This document shows positions 23,561-35,177 of a stretch of DNA of 64,000 bases, piece by piece (the stretch's first letter is position 1; every line of letters begins with the position of its first letter). A program made the position numbers and the translations under genes. The notes beneath the pieces were generated by a model. The model was not told the DNA's origin, ran no database searches, and saw nothing but the letters and a program-made list of their open reading frames with translations. The stretch is taken from positions 181,227 to 245,226 of the forward strand of contig WTPW01000022.1 of NCBI GenBank assembly GCA_009809945.1, in the 5' to 3' direction. The stretch comes from Gigaspora margarita (Eukaryota > Glomeromycota > Glomeromycetes > Diversisporales > Gigasporaceae).

Positions 23561-26314
23561 AGGTATATAGTAAAGTATTGGTCTCGATATGTAGGTAATT
23601 GCACGTGCTGCGGAGCGGCACGTGTATCCAATCATTTGTTAAATTGCCGTATTCGCCATTTACTCCAATAATGATGTTATCCGGCAATTGAATAAACATG
23701 TTTACATTATAACTCATGAAAAAAAAATAACAAGAAATAATTTCATAATCATATGAGTTTGTCGGATAATGCAAGAACAAGGACTTTCAAAAGAAAATAA
23801 TTTTACCGTACTCAGAACACGATGATATCGAATATTACTATATAGAAATCTTGAAATAAATTTAAGCTATAAGCAACTTTACTTCAACACGAAAAAGAAT
23901 TGCTATAATCATCAAAAAGGGTATCAATGTAAAAGTTAAACTTTAAGTCATATAAACCATGCATATCTGATATTATTGTCGTCACTCGTATTCATTTAAG
24001 TAATAATTAAATTTAAAACAAGTCCATAAAGTTTTCTTTTAATATTTATTAGATCACAAATACTAAGAAAATTATTTATTTATTTTAAAATCATTTTATT
24101 TCTTGACTTGAAAGTATACATTTGTAAGATTTATTTCGTCATGATCGTTTGCATAAATATTATCTTTAAACGTCAACTCCCTTTAAATTATGATGTTTAA
24201 TTTGTTAATCACGTATCCGAAATAATTTTTGAAAGCCTGCATTTTTAATGCAGAGACACGAGATTTGTTTATACAAATGAGAAAATTTATACTCTGCAGC
24301 ATTTTACATAGTTTAAGACTTCTCTACTATAATACTTTTAAGATTTAATTTAAAGTGATTGTATTATTGGTTACATATTTAAAAGGGAATATTTTATGAA
24401 TTATTATACTTCGATACTTTCATAACCTAAAATGCAATTTATAAATATCCTTTTATTTTGAGACATGTTTTTGATTATTTTGATAATAATATCTTGAAGT
24501 AAATCTTTAAATAAAGAAATATTCGCAAAATGATTATGAACTTACGTGTATTATCATGATAATTCATCCCAGCAATGTTTGCTTAGAATCTAAAGATCGA
24601 TCTGGGTTAATTGAAACCCGAAACTAATCAAAATAACAGATAATTACAATTGCAAAATGAGATGAATTAGCCACTCCTAAAATATCAATTTGATGAAATC
24701 CAAATGCTGAAAAATATAACAACGCCTTCCTTAAAAATTATATATTTCAAAAATAGATCAAACTAAAACATATGTTAAAACGAAATTCTCAACACCATCT
24801 ATGATATGAATTAATTCATGCTACTTAGACTAATATAACTCAATTAATGATTCGAAATTTATCAAGATAAAGTTATAAAACTGCAATAACGGAATTTGCA
24901 TTTATCATGACTGGTGCGAAATGTAATTTTAAACTCTCTAATTGTGAACATTTATATCATTATAAGGTTTATTTCATTAATTTGTTCACATTAGCTTAGC
25001 ATGATATAAGGAAATTATAATGATTATTTAATCATTACGTTCATTATATAAAGATTGCACTGGATTTTATAATCTTCCCTAAAAAGAAATTAAATTTATT
25101 AATTAAAAATTTATACTGTAGCGAATAAAAATAGTCATGCCACAAAAATTGGCCAATTTCCGGCTAAACGTTGATATTTGCGCCTATACAAAATAGGAAT
25201 AATATATCTGAAGCTTTGTGAGAAGATTTTTATTTAGTAACGTAAAGCTAGTTTCCACAACAGATCTGTGAACATTTTTGTAATTTCCTTTTTTTCACTT
25301 TATTTAGTATTTTTTTTTTTCAGAATTCAGTCGGATTAAGTAGAAAATACGGGATTACTAAATTTTTCCATGATAAAGTGAATTTCGAATTTGTTATTTT
25401 AATTACTAAACTGTAAAGATATATATAAAACTAAATTCTAATGCATTACATTGTTGAGTTATATGGTTTTAATTTTGTTTTCATTTTCATGGGTTAATTT
25501 TCTAAAATAAGAAAATTAATAACATCGATAAAGAATTGTGCATTTATTACCTTTTTTAATTATTTAACTTTAATGATACTGATATGTTTAAATTTAGCAG
25601 ATAACAGTAAATTCTGAAGATAAATATTTTAAACTGAGCTCAAGTTCGTGAAACACGGTTTATTATTATAGTATGGTAAATTTTAAAGCATTGTGTATGG
25701 CCTAATCTCTTGTTCTTACTATTGCTGGGAATTGCAAATTACTCTTGTATGACCGCCCTGACAAATTAAATAAGTATATATAACGAAGCCAAATTAAATT
25801 CATAATATATTGATGAAGTTAATCACGAAAGAAATCTTATTAATTTCTCTAAATATTGTTATTTTGCTAATAAAATTAAAGTTTCATTAATAAACATCAT
25901 GCGTTGCAGCATAAATGTATGATTGGCACTTATGTATAAAATTAACTCGATGTTGACATTGTTGCAAGATCATCTAGTACCATATTTACTTTAACGATGA
26001 AACTAGTGAAAATGAAATTATTAAGAGTATTTACGATTTAAATAAATATTAAATAAAAATTTTATAACCTTTTTTAAGTTTAATGAATACATAACTGGAT
26101 GCGTGTGATTCCAATTTTCTGTATTATGCATGATTTATAGACATAAAACTTAAGATGGTTAGAATAGGGTGGGTGCTAGAATTCTTTTCCATGTTAAGGA
26201 TTGCTTATAGAAAAACTCTCTTTAAGAATTTCTTTTAATAGAAATGTACTCAACTATATATTAATATTAGCTATCATCGTGCTCTAAGCAGTAAAATCTA
26301 CACTTTTGAACGTC
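23561..26314. other. Gene-free part of copy B
   Basis: Aligned with 7666-10941 of copy A; no coding region was recognised. It lacks the 10165-10637 insertion and carries the empty target near 26047. The open frame 23496-23780 on the minus strand is not conserved. Confidence 0.5.
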
Positions 26315-26706
26315 CTTATAAATTATCACGAATTTCAAATTCTAACCTGTTCGGATGTTTATATTTTATCGGATTGCAAAAATTGGTTATTTACTTCATT
26401 TTCATTATCAGAATTTTCTATTTCTTCAATCCAACGAATAATTAAACCATTAATCGATCGGATAGTAGGTTATTTTCCGAGTTTAGATCTATTCATCGCC
26501 TGTTTAAGTTAATATAACAATTAGGTATACTTGGTATAAATTTTGGTCTTAATCCAAAGGGTTTTTATCGCAAATTCATTATCAAATTATAATCATTGGA
26601 AGCCATTCTTCCTGTTGATATTTCGTCATAATGATACCCAAAGCATAAATATCAATTGCTTGAGTATATGGTTTCCCTTGTAAATTTCTGACACCATGTA
26701 AGGTAA
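26315..26706 (-). pseudogene. Minus-strand kinase C-lobe relic in copy B
   Basis: This is the counterpart of 10942-11395. On the minus strand MVSEIYKG, PYTQAIDIYALGII, GLRPKFIPS-like and IRSINGLIIRWIEEIENSDNENEV segments are recognisable, interrupted by stops and frameshifts. The residual homology is to the family C-lobe only. Confidence 0.7.
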
Positions 26707-27830
26707 AATTCTACAGACTTCTTTTTTGATGCTAGAGAAAATTTGCTTATGACCTGCTCCTTTATACATATTGTTGTTTTTTTGTATAAATATGGCATCT
26801 ATTCAGAGCGAAGTAAAACGGAGCGGTGGATCAAGCACAACACAGCAAAAGCTCTGCATAGTTCAGAGTACAGCACTGTATTTCACAAACTCGACATAGC
26901 TCGGAGCAGCACAGCACCTTACAAGATCAAGAAATGTAGATACTATATTTTATAAAACATAACCAAATCGGTGAGCCCTTAATTTCTTTTTATAACCACT
27001 TTTTTACTTAGAATGGATGCAAATTTTATCCAAAAAGACAATTAAACAATAAAAAAATGTTACGAAATCAATAAAAAAAAATTTGAAAGAATTGCTCAAG
27101 ACTACACTAAAACATACAGTATATGCAATGGACTATATAATACTATACAGTACACTCATTTCTATCTCCCTTTAGGCAATTCAAAGCGCCTAGTTAGAAA
27201 AATTTTTGTATTTTTTAAGATTTTGCCTATGAAACTACTTTTAGAGCTTTAAGAAAAGAGATTTTCTCATGTAAGGCTCATCTAAATTCTCTAACTTTTT
27301 CCAATCTAACCTTAACATTAAAACATATTTAATATGGACCGATATTTCATAACCTGTCACATATTCAGGATCTTGCAAATTAATTATAAAATTTGACGAA
27401 ATAACATGCAATGAAACGGAATCATGCATATGAATATGTACTAATGCTCATTAAAGCGCATTCATGAAACTAATTGATCTATCTCTAAATATTGCTTTAG
27501 AATCAGGGTTGACAATTTTTATTATAATTCTTGATGGGAAAAATGCGTTAACTAAATTCAGTCAAACGGACCCAGAATAAATTGTCAGGAGAGAGGTTTA
27601 GATTTAGCAGTGGATGGCTTAGGAGAGATAATAAATTTTAGAAAGTGCATGGTTCAAGGTCAGTTGTCACCAGTGTTTTTATTAGGATCATTACACTTTT
27701 TAAGGATTACATGCAAGATAATTATGCTCTTTATAGAATATCGAGTGAGGAATTTAGCGAATAGAAGATGTTAGGTGTTTTGAAGTCCAAGATTTAAGAC
27801 TTATTGCTTATTTTTGGAATGGAAGTATCC
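26707..27830. other. Gene-free region after copy B
   Basis: Copy B similarity fades near 26780. 26800-26930 is a GC-richer patch with recurring AGAGC, GCACAGC and AGCTC-type words and a 70-codon open frame that resembles nothing recognised. The rest holds no supported gene. Open frames 27241-27429 and 27808-27990 (minus) look like chance. Confidence 0.4.
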
Positions 27831-27832
27831 TT

Positions 27833-28345
27833 TTACCGTAATAACACTCATGAGTGTTATTTAGAAAATTGTGATCCCTAAAAATAACATACCGTATTGT
27901 CGCGAAATAACAGACCGGGGCGTTAGTTAGAAAATCATACCCCCTAAAAATAACATATATGGTTTCGAAATAACGCCCGGCGCGTTTCAAAACAACGCGC
28001 CCCCTATATCTAGATGATCATAACCAAATTCCACTAATTTTCAAATCAGCTGTAAATTATATTGTTTCAAAAATAACACCCCGGCGCGTACTCTAAATAA
28101 CGCGCTATACTCAAAATAACGCGCCGGGGTGGGTTATTTCGCGAAAAATACGGTATATGATTTCAAAATAACGCTCATGTGCGTATAGTAAGAGGTGCTT
28201 ATTCATTGTAAGGGAGTTGGTACTAAGTAAACTTACTTTAAATTGATTTTCAGATCGTCAAGATCTGAAGAATAATTTAATTAAAGCTCGAAAGTAAGTT
28301 TACTTAGTACAAACACTTGTTTCGGAATATTTTTTGTTTATATAA
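27833..28345. mobile_element. Inverted-repeat-rich element with a nested insertion (first family member)
   Basis: A host element of the same family as 32990-33320 is recognisable. It has CTCATGAGTGTTATTT and CCCTAAAAATA to the left, AATAACGCTCATG after the insert, and a long stem at 28220-28310 (GTACTAAGTAAACTTACTTT paired with its inverse). It is split at a TA by the nested element 27892-28153. The outer limits are approximate. It has no coding capacity. Confidence 0.6.
27892..28153. mobile_element. Nested MITE with TA target duplication
   Basis: Ends CCGTATTGTCGCGAAATAAC and GTTATTTCGCGAAAAATACGG are inverted copies and are flanked by TA on both sides (27890-27891 and 28154-28155). TA duplication points to a Tc1/mariner-type mobiliser. 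The interior is GC-rich with repeated AATAACGCGCC words. A relative with CCGTATTTTCGCGTAATAAC ends is at 55181-55424. Confidence 0.75.
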
Positions 28346-28546
28346 TGAATGGGATACTTAAAAACTTTATTCTTGAGATTTACAGTACGTATGGCAATTT
28401 CCGGTAAGTCTGAAATAATATACTATACTAAATTCCCGTTAACTTGATTTATATATGTAATAAAAGCACAGCCATAGAGGTTCTTCTTAATCAATTTCAT
28501 ATATAACTGTGTTCAACGGATTCGAGCATTAGCGCTACATCCATTT

Positions 28547-31500
28547 TTATAAATTATCAGGAATTTCATCCAGTTCTAATCTGTTTGATATTTCTTGTAC
28601 TTCGATAAGTTTACTTATATTATTCGGATGTTTTGGTGATTCTATATTAGGCTTAATTTTATCAGCTTCTAAAAATTGGTTTTTAATTTCATTTTCATCA
28701 TCAGAGTCTTCTAGTTCTTCAACCCATGTAGTAATCATAGTATTAATATATCGAATATTAAGTCGTTTTCTCGGATTTAAATTAATGCATCGCTTAGTTA
28801 ATTTAATATAACAATCAGGTGTACCAGATGTAAATTCTGGTCGTAATCCATGACAAATTTTTATTGCAAGTTCTTTGTCAAAGTTATAACCATCAAAAGC
28901 TTTTCTTCCAGTTGATATTTCCGTCATAATGATGGCCAAAGCATAAATATCAGCTGTTTGAGTATATGGTATTCCTTGTAAAACCTCTGGTGCCATATAA
29001 GGCAAAACTCCGTTTACTTCTTTTTTTTTTCATTGGGCAGTCCCAAATCTGCAATATACGCGTTATCCAAATCGTCTTGTAAAATGTTTCCGCTATGAAG
29101 ATCTCGATGTTCTAACCCTTGTGAATGAATTGCTTCAAGATCAGATGTTATGCAACTTAATAAATTTAATTTTTCTTCCCATTTCATATGCGACACTTTG
29201 TGAAGATTATTACGTAAAGATCCTTTTTCTGCATATTTCAAAATAAGAATGTAATTTCCTAAGTCATCTCTCGATAGGCCGTAGCATCTCAAGAACGATG
29301 GATTTTTATATCCGATCTCGCAAAATACTTTTAACTTTAGAAAAAATATATATATGTAAGATATATATTAATTATAAATCAAATTATAAACAAAACTCAA
29401 TAAATTTACCTCGTCAAAAAAATTTTGATCGTGAATTTTTTTAATTGCGAACGAATATTTATTATAAGAATCCTTATATTCAATTAGACATTTAGCATGA
29501 TAAACAGTTGCAAATCCTCCTTTCCCAATCTCTTTAATGTCTTCAAATTTATTATACGGAATCCATAACCAGTGTTGGAAATCTGTTTTGAAATTTATGT
29601 TCTCATGAGAACATATTTATTTAATTTAATGTTCTCAAAAATTTTTTTATGTTCTCAAATAAAAAAAAAATTTCTTTTCCTCTCTTCTCTTCTCTCTCTC
29701 TTTCTCTCTCTCTTTCTTTTTCTCTTTTTTTTTTTCTTTCTCTCTTTTTCACACTCACTTTCTTTTTTTGCAATTATTTTCTTACTTTTATTCTCTCTCT
29801 TAACTTATACTTTTAGACTTCTTTTATTTATTTTTTTAATTTTATTTTTAATTAATATATTTAAAATTCATTAATGGTAATAATAAAAAATATAATTTAT
29901 TTAATTAAAATTTATAAACAAAGCTAAATTATTTAAAAAAAAAAATAAAACTATAATTCATATATTTTTTTTAAAAAAAAAAAAAAATTAATAGACTTTT
30001 ATATAATGTTAGAGATGTTGTTGGTTTAATCCAGCTTGTATATTTAGTTTTTAGATAAGCCTTTAATGTTTTTAAATATTTAAATAAATAAATAAATATA
30101 GTAAATATAATATATTATTCNTCTTCATTATAGTNAATTTAGTGAATTTATAAATTCTAAAGATTTTTAATATAAAATTTAAAATTAGTATTAAAGTTTA
30201 AAATTATAATAACTAAAGATTTGCTAAATAATTTTCTTGTAAAAAATTTATGTTATCATCATAGTGAGTTTAGCTCTTTAAAAACTTATATTAAATATTG
30301 ATTTAATTGGTATTCAATACAATAATATTATATGTACCAGTATATCAAAGTTTGTACAGTACTGGACAGCATAAGATATCTGCTCTATTNATATAGAGCA
30401 CAAATTTTTGATTCTTAAATAATCAATTCAGATTGGCTAGTTTTGATGCAATTGATTCTAATTGGTNAATTAAATATATATATATATANTTTTATAATAA
30501 ATNCCNATTTTTAAAAATNATTACAAACTTTAACTTTAATAACTTCNTTAAAACAAAAANNCNTTNNNNNNNNNNNNNNNNNNNNNNNNNNNNNNNNANT
30601 TNNNNAANGGNTTTTTTGATTTACCTTGTTTTAAAAAAGTTATAATTTAAGTTTATTGATAAAAGTGGATACATTTTGCTATCNAGTACTGTAGAATAAT
30701 GTAGTTATGCAACTATATTACACCAAAACTGGGAATGGATAACCCAATAAATTATATTATCCAAAATCTTTCTGTAATTCAAAAACACTAAATTGTCTTC
30801 TATTTCAACAACTAACAATTAAATATTTATAAACTTAATTATTTAAACTACTATATTAAAAAATAAATTTTTATTACTTTATATATTTACATAGAGAACA
30901 TATTTTTCCAACTTAATGTTCTCAAAAAAAATTTAATAGAGAACATCTTAAATTTTGTAAATGTTCTCAAATTAAAAGTGATGTTCTCATGAGAACATGA
31001 GAACATAAGATTTCCAACACTGTCCATAACAAATGATACCTCTCGTCATCTAATATTTTTCTCACATTGTCATTGATATTAGCATATGAAAATTTCTTGA
31101 TTTCTATTTATTATTAAATAAATAAATAAATATAAAGATTTAGCAACATAAATCAAAATTCAAAAATACTTAATACCTTGAAATTTGGTTTTCTCTCTAT
31201 TAATAATTGATGATTTAGTATTTTTATAATTTGTATTTTTTATTTTTTTAAAGAAAAGATCTTACATTCGAAACCAATGCTCAGCCTCCTTTAAATCCTT
31301 TTTTGTTCCAATACCATTCCGATAACAATATCCAATATTTTTTATTCCATCAACATATCCCAGTTTAGCTGATTTCTAATACAATTCAAAGGCTTGTTTT
31401 AAATCCTTTTTAACTCCAATTCCATTCTTATAACATACTCCAAGGTTACAAATCGCATTATACTCCTCCATTTCGGCAGCTTTTTGATAATAAAAAAATG

Positions 31501-32256
31501 CTTTATTTTCATCCTTTTTAACCCCTTCTCCAAATTGATAACATTCACCGACGTTATTCATTCCATAAATATGTCCCATGTCAGCAGATTTCTTAAAATA
31601 AATGAATGCCTTAGATTCATCTTTTTCAACTCCGATTCCATTATCATAGCAGACACCAACGGTAAATATTCCTTCAGTATGCCCCATATCTGCAGATTTT
31701 TGATAATAAATATATGCTTTATGTTCATCCTTTTAACTCCAAACCCTTCAGCATAACAACATCCAATCTTATATGTTCCACTAGTGTGCCCCATCTCTGC
31801 AGATTTTTGACAATAAATGAATGCCTTATGTTCATCCTTTTTAACTCCACTCCCTTTTTCATAACAATTGCCAACATTATATGTTCCAGCAGAACACCCC
31901 ATCTCTGAAGATTTTTGATAATGAATGAATGCCTTATGTTCATCCTTTTCAATCCCAATTCCATTAAAATAACAATGTCCAACATTATATACCCCACTAG
32001 CGTGCCCCATCTTTGCGGATTTTTGATAATAAATGAATGCCTTATGCTCATCTTTTTCCACTCCGATTCCATATAGATAACAATTTCCAACATTATATGT
32101 TCCACCGATATGCCCCATCTCTGCTGATTTTTGATAATAAATGAATGCCCTATGTTCATCCTTTTTAACAACTATTCCATGTTGATAATTATATCCAAGG
32201 TCATAAGGATCTAAATTATATGGTTTTTTACGCTTAACCAAATGATTATAATTCAT
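28547..32256 (-). pseudogene. Sel1-repeat/protein kinase D, disrupted by an hAT-like element
   Basis: Read leftward from the ATG at 32256, nine Sel1 repeats are visible. One missing T near 31733 shifts the frame in repeat 5, and a TAG at 31376-31378 replaces an expected Gln codon in repeat 8. The reading continues to about 31264, then a GTAAGA-like site and about 150 nt of non-coding sequence that genes A-C lack. A coding stretch follows (KKFSYANINDNVRKILDDE) up to RYHLLW, where a 1453-bp element (29570-31022) is inserted. The kinase resumes at WIPYNKF with GKGGFATVY (29410-29569), then a 75-nt intron (29335-29409) and exon 2 from 29334. A run of ten A residues (29021-29030) breaks the frame between DLGLPNEKK and the LPYMAPEVLQG part (28547-29005). 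HRDLHSGNIL is intact. Some single-base breaks could be sequencing errors, but the transposon and the nonsense codon make it a pseudogene. Confidence 0.85.
29570..31022. mobile_element. Non-autonomous hAT-like element inside kinase gene D
   Basis: The 1453-bp insertion has 14-bp perfect terminal inverted repeats CAGTGTTGGAAATC, and a perfect 8-bp target duplication TCCATAAC at 29562-29569 and 31023-31030. Removing the element and one target copy gives back an in-frame LLWIPYN join, as in paralogues A-C. Subterminal ATGTTCTCA motifs occur repeatedly in both orientations at both ends, including the palindrome ATGTTCTCATGAGAACAT. The interior is CT-rich low complexity (29670-29830) and AT-rich, with a run of Ns near 30560-30610. 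The 100-codon open frame at 29572-29874 is simple-sequence artefact. The termini and 8-bp duplication fit hAT. Confidence 0.92.
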
Positions 32257-32300
32257 TTTACTTTAAATATAAGAAAAAAGAATAAAGAACCCGATTTTTA

Positions 32301-32539
32301 CAGGGTTGTCCCCAAATTTCCGGGTCGGATGCGTCGGATCTAGGTCGGCGTTTAGCCCTACTTGTTAGCAGGTTCTATAGCAAAATTATCAGCTGGGCAT
32401 TTTTTACTTAATGAATGGATATGATTTATTAGTAAAATTTTTTATGATCTTGGGGCAAAATTGATCAATTCCGATCCAGCCGACCATGATTCCGATGCAC
32501 TCCGACGTATCCCGACCCGGAATTTTGGGGACTCCCCTG
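32301..32539. mobile_element. MITE-like element in the promoter of gene D
   Basis: CAGGGTTGTCCCCAAATTTC at the left is matched by the inverse of CAGGGGAGTCCCCAAAATTC at the right, followed by a shared CCGGGTCGG. Length is 239 bp. It lies 45 bp upstream of the gene D ATG and separates it from the conserved upstream element (about 32570-32587). CAGGG termini resemble hAT ends, but no 8-bp duplication is visible. Confidence 0.7.
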
Positions 32540-32677
32540 TATGAGTTTAAAGAACCCCCTTTTAAATGCAAATGTAATACTATTTGGTATCAATGAGTGA
32601 CACAACATATATTAATCGAACTTCCAATTCAAAACTTTAATTCGAATTTGAACCCGATTTTAAATTAGGCCATACAA

Positions 32678-32895
32678 AATTAATTAATTGGTTTTCATGA
32701 CCCAGCCGGGTCAAAATTTGGAAATTTATTAAAAATTTGTTTATATGTTTTAATAACCTGGTGGAATTTTTTTTAAAAAATTTTTTTTTATAATTTTATG
32801 AAATTTTACATATGAAATTTTTTTTTTAAAAAAAAAAAACCGCCCAGCCGGGTCTATTTAAAAGTTTCAGTTATGAAAACCAAATAATTAAATTT
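32678..32895. repeat. Inverted-repeat region with CCCAGCCGGGTC words
   Basis: TTGGTTTTCATGACCCAGCCGGGTC near 32690 is echoed in inverse by an AACC...CAGCCGGGTC and ATGAAAACCAAAT pair near 32843-32886. The middle is low-complexity T/A. It may be a decayed TIR element. Limits are approximate. Confidence 0.35.
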
Positions 32896-32931
32896 TATGG
32901 CTTACTTCATATATATATATATATGAATAAT

Positions 32932-33481
32932 CTAGACGGTGCCCCGTGCACTTTGCCCCCAATGTGCCGTATAAACGACGCTCATGGGCGTTATTTTGAA
33001 AACCGAAACCCCTAAAATATCCTATGCAGTCTCAAATTAACGCCCATGGTCGTCCCGAATTAACGCGCACCTTAATTAATATTTGAAAGTGTGCCGGAAT
33101 TAGTTTTGAAACTAAGTAAACCTATTTTCGAGCTCTAGCAATCGTCTCAATATGAAGAAAAACTTTTATTAGAACTTAAAAATAGGTTTACTTGGTACCA
33201 AACCTAGTTTCGAAGCATTTTCAAATATAATCATAATTAAGGGGTTATAATTTAAAAAAAAATCAACCTTTATTTCGAAATAACGCACTTGGGGTACTCG
33301 AAATAACGCGCAGGTGGGCGTTATTTCGCGCTTGGACGATACAAGTAATTAATTCTGCCTGGGATTAAGTTAGTACAAAATTGCGAGAGGATCATTTTTT
33401 GTTAGAAGTGCAACAGGGTTACCCTAGTAAAATTTCGAGATATAAAAATAGGTGGCACAAAGTGCATGGGGCACCGTTTAG
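32932..33481. mobile_element. TIR element with GGTGCCCC ends, carrying an inner inverted-repeat element
   Basis: CTAGACGGTGCCCCGTGCAC at the left and the inverse of CTAAACGGTGCCCCATGCAC at the right give terminal repeats of 24 bp with two mismatches. Inside, about 32984-33335 is a relative of the element at 27833-28345. It shares CTCATGGGCGTTATTTTGAAAA, CCCTAAAA and a central stem at 33111-33199. No target duplication is clear in the AT-repeat flanks. It has no coding capacity. Confidence 0.7.
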
Positions 33482-33541
33482 CCCAGTCCTATATATATAT
33501 ATATATACATTCATAAGACCTTAAATTTTAATGATCTTGAA

Positions 33542-33793
33542 TCAAGTTTTAATTTTGCAATTGTAATACCAGAAACGGAGTTTTCCGTAATGATGTTCGC
33601 CCACAAAATCTAACACTTGGTTGGTTGCCACAGTTGTGCCCATCCAAATTAATACTTTGTGAACAAAATGCGGCATTTCTTTGATTGTGCCACATTTAAT
33701 TTCTTTATTTATTCTTTTCCAAATATCAGTGTCAGTGACAGTAGCTTCATCACGGGATCTAAACTTATATAACCCGTAGCTATGCCACGGAAT
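33542..33793 (-). pseudogene. Unrecognised coding-like fragment
   Basis: The minus strand is open for 83 codons between stops. It reads through RSRDEATVTDTDIWKRINKE, IKCGTIKEMPHFVHKVLIWM and GTTVATNQVLDFVGEHHYGK, ending near LRFW. The composition looks protein-like and differs from the low-complexity frames around it. There is no ATG until MPHFVHKV. The family is not recognised; a fragment of a transposon or other gene is possible. The flank at about 33750-33840 has three copies of a CACGGRATCYA word. Confidence 0.4.
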
Positions 33794-34880
33794 CTAAGCA
33801 TAATTCTAGCAAATAACCTGTGGCTTCTCCACGGGATCCAGGCAAAATTTCATTCCTTACACTTTCTAGCAATTGCAGAAAATTTTGCCTGTGCATAATT
33901 ATCTAATGAGTGTGTGAGAAGGAAAACCAGGAAATAAAAATATGGCCTCTAAAAAATTGATTATTGGCGTTTTGATTATTTCAGAATGGTTATTAAATTA
34001 CGGTAATTTTGTCAACTTCAGGCACGACAACACCATTTTGAAATTATCAAAACGCCGTAATTTTGTCAACTTCAGGCATTCTGAAATTATCAAAACGCCC
34101 GATCATCAATTAAGGACCAAATCATTTTTTTCTGGTTTCACTCTCACGCACTCCAATAAAAAATCACGTCTTTACTTGTACAGTTACGTCAGGATTGTTA
34201 GTAGTAACTTACCAATAATAGCTTACCATGGTAAGTTACCGGTATATATGATTTAAAAAAAAAACTACTGTTGAACCTCAGGGCAAAATTCAACCTGTCA
34301 AATCTATCAAAAAATTAATCTATTCCGTTTTCTGCTATATACTGTCAACCTCCCAAAGTCGATATGCATGGTGGACATGTTTTGTATCAACATTGAAAAG
34401 TTATCAGGCACAGAACATTAAGCAGAATCAGAATTGGTAGATTTTTTTTTATCAGATTTGGATGTTCAACAGTATATAAGTGCTAAAGGTTAGGGCCAAC
34501 AATGAATCCAAGAATTGGGTTATCACTTAGGTATGCTAACATAATATAAGGCCTGCAAATTAATTGGTTTTCATAAAAGAGCCCAATCAGACAAACCGAC
34601 TTTACGGTTGGGATAAGATCAGAATCCGATCCGATCCGACTCGAATTTTCGGAGCACTAGTGTTAAATAAACTTATTTTGTTTTATTTTTTTTATTTTTT
34701 TGTTTTATTTTTTTTATTTTTTTGTTTTTTTTTTTTTATTTTATTATTACTATTATTACTAGGGATTGGGAACCGACGTAAGTCCGGAGCGTAAAATTTT
34801 AAAAAAAATTATATTATAAAAAAAATTTCTTTTATTAACGAATAATTTTTTTATTTATTTAATCGCTATATTACTGTACG
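33794..34880. other. Gene-free region
   Basis: Near 33965-34110 two words recur: GTAATTTTGTCAACTTCAGG twice, and ATTATCAAAACGCC twice with an inverted GGCGTTTTGATTATTTC copy. 34675-34745 is T-rich simple sequence. The open frames at 33942-34256 and 34564-34794 come from these repeats. No supported gene. Confidence 0.4.
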
Positions 34881-35177
34881 GCAGGGCCCGGGAAAATATC
34901 GATTTGTATCGTTTATTAAGTAAAATTTTAGACAAATCAATATTTTTCCAAAATTTGCTGCAGTGTAACTTTAATATTTTGGCCAGAATTAAAAATAGTG
35001 TAGAGCATAATTCTGGCCGGGTAATATAAATTTAGCCAAATGATATTTCAAAATCGATATACTGTAAATCGATATTTCTGACCAAATTGATATATATTTC
35101 TGTGTTTATTTTTCACGTGCGCGCACGTGTATGGAGGATCCAATCAAATTTTCAATTTGATTGGACCGCACACATGC

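Larger units (their letters stand above)
14237..26780 (+). repeat. Tandem segmental duplication, copy B
   Basis: This is the second copy of the 11-12 kb unit, in direct orientation about 2.8 kb after copy A ends. It is longer at its 5' end because it gained three mobile-element blocks (15206-16105, 16336-16606 and 17255-18848). It lacks the 10165-10637 element of copy A. Its Sel1-kinase gene is frameshifted, and its two kinase relics carry most of the same lesions as those of copy A. The relics were therefore already dead before the duplication. Confidence 0.85.

Noticed and set aside
29572-29874. 100-codon open frame rich in Phe, Leu and Ser
   Set aside because: CT-rich simple sequence inside the hAT-like element; no conserved motif.
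34564-34794. Possible membrane peptide
   Set aside because: The hydrophobic stretch is a translated poly-T tract.
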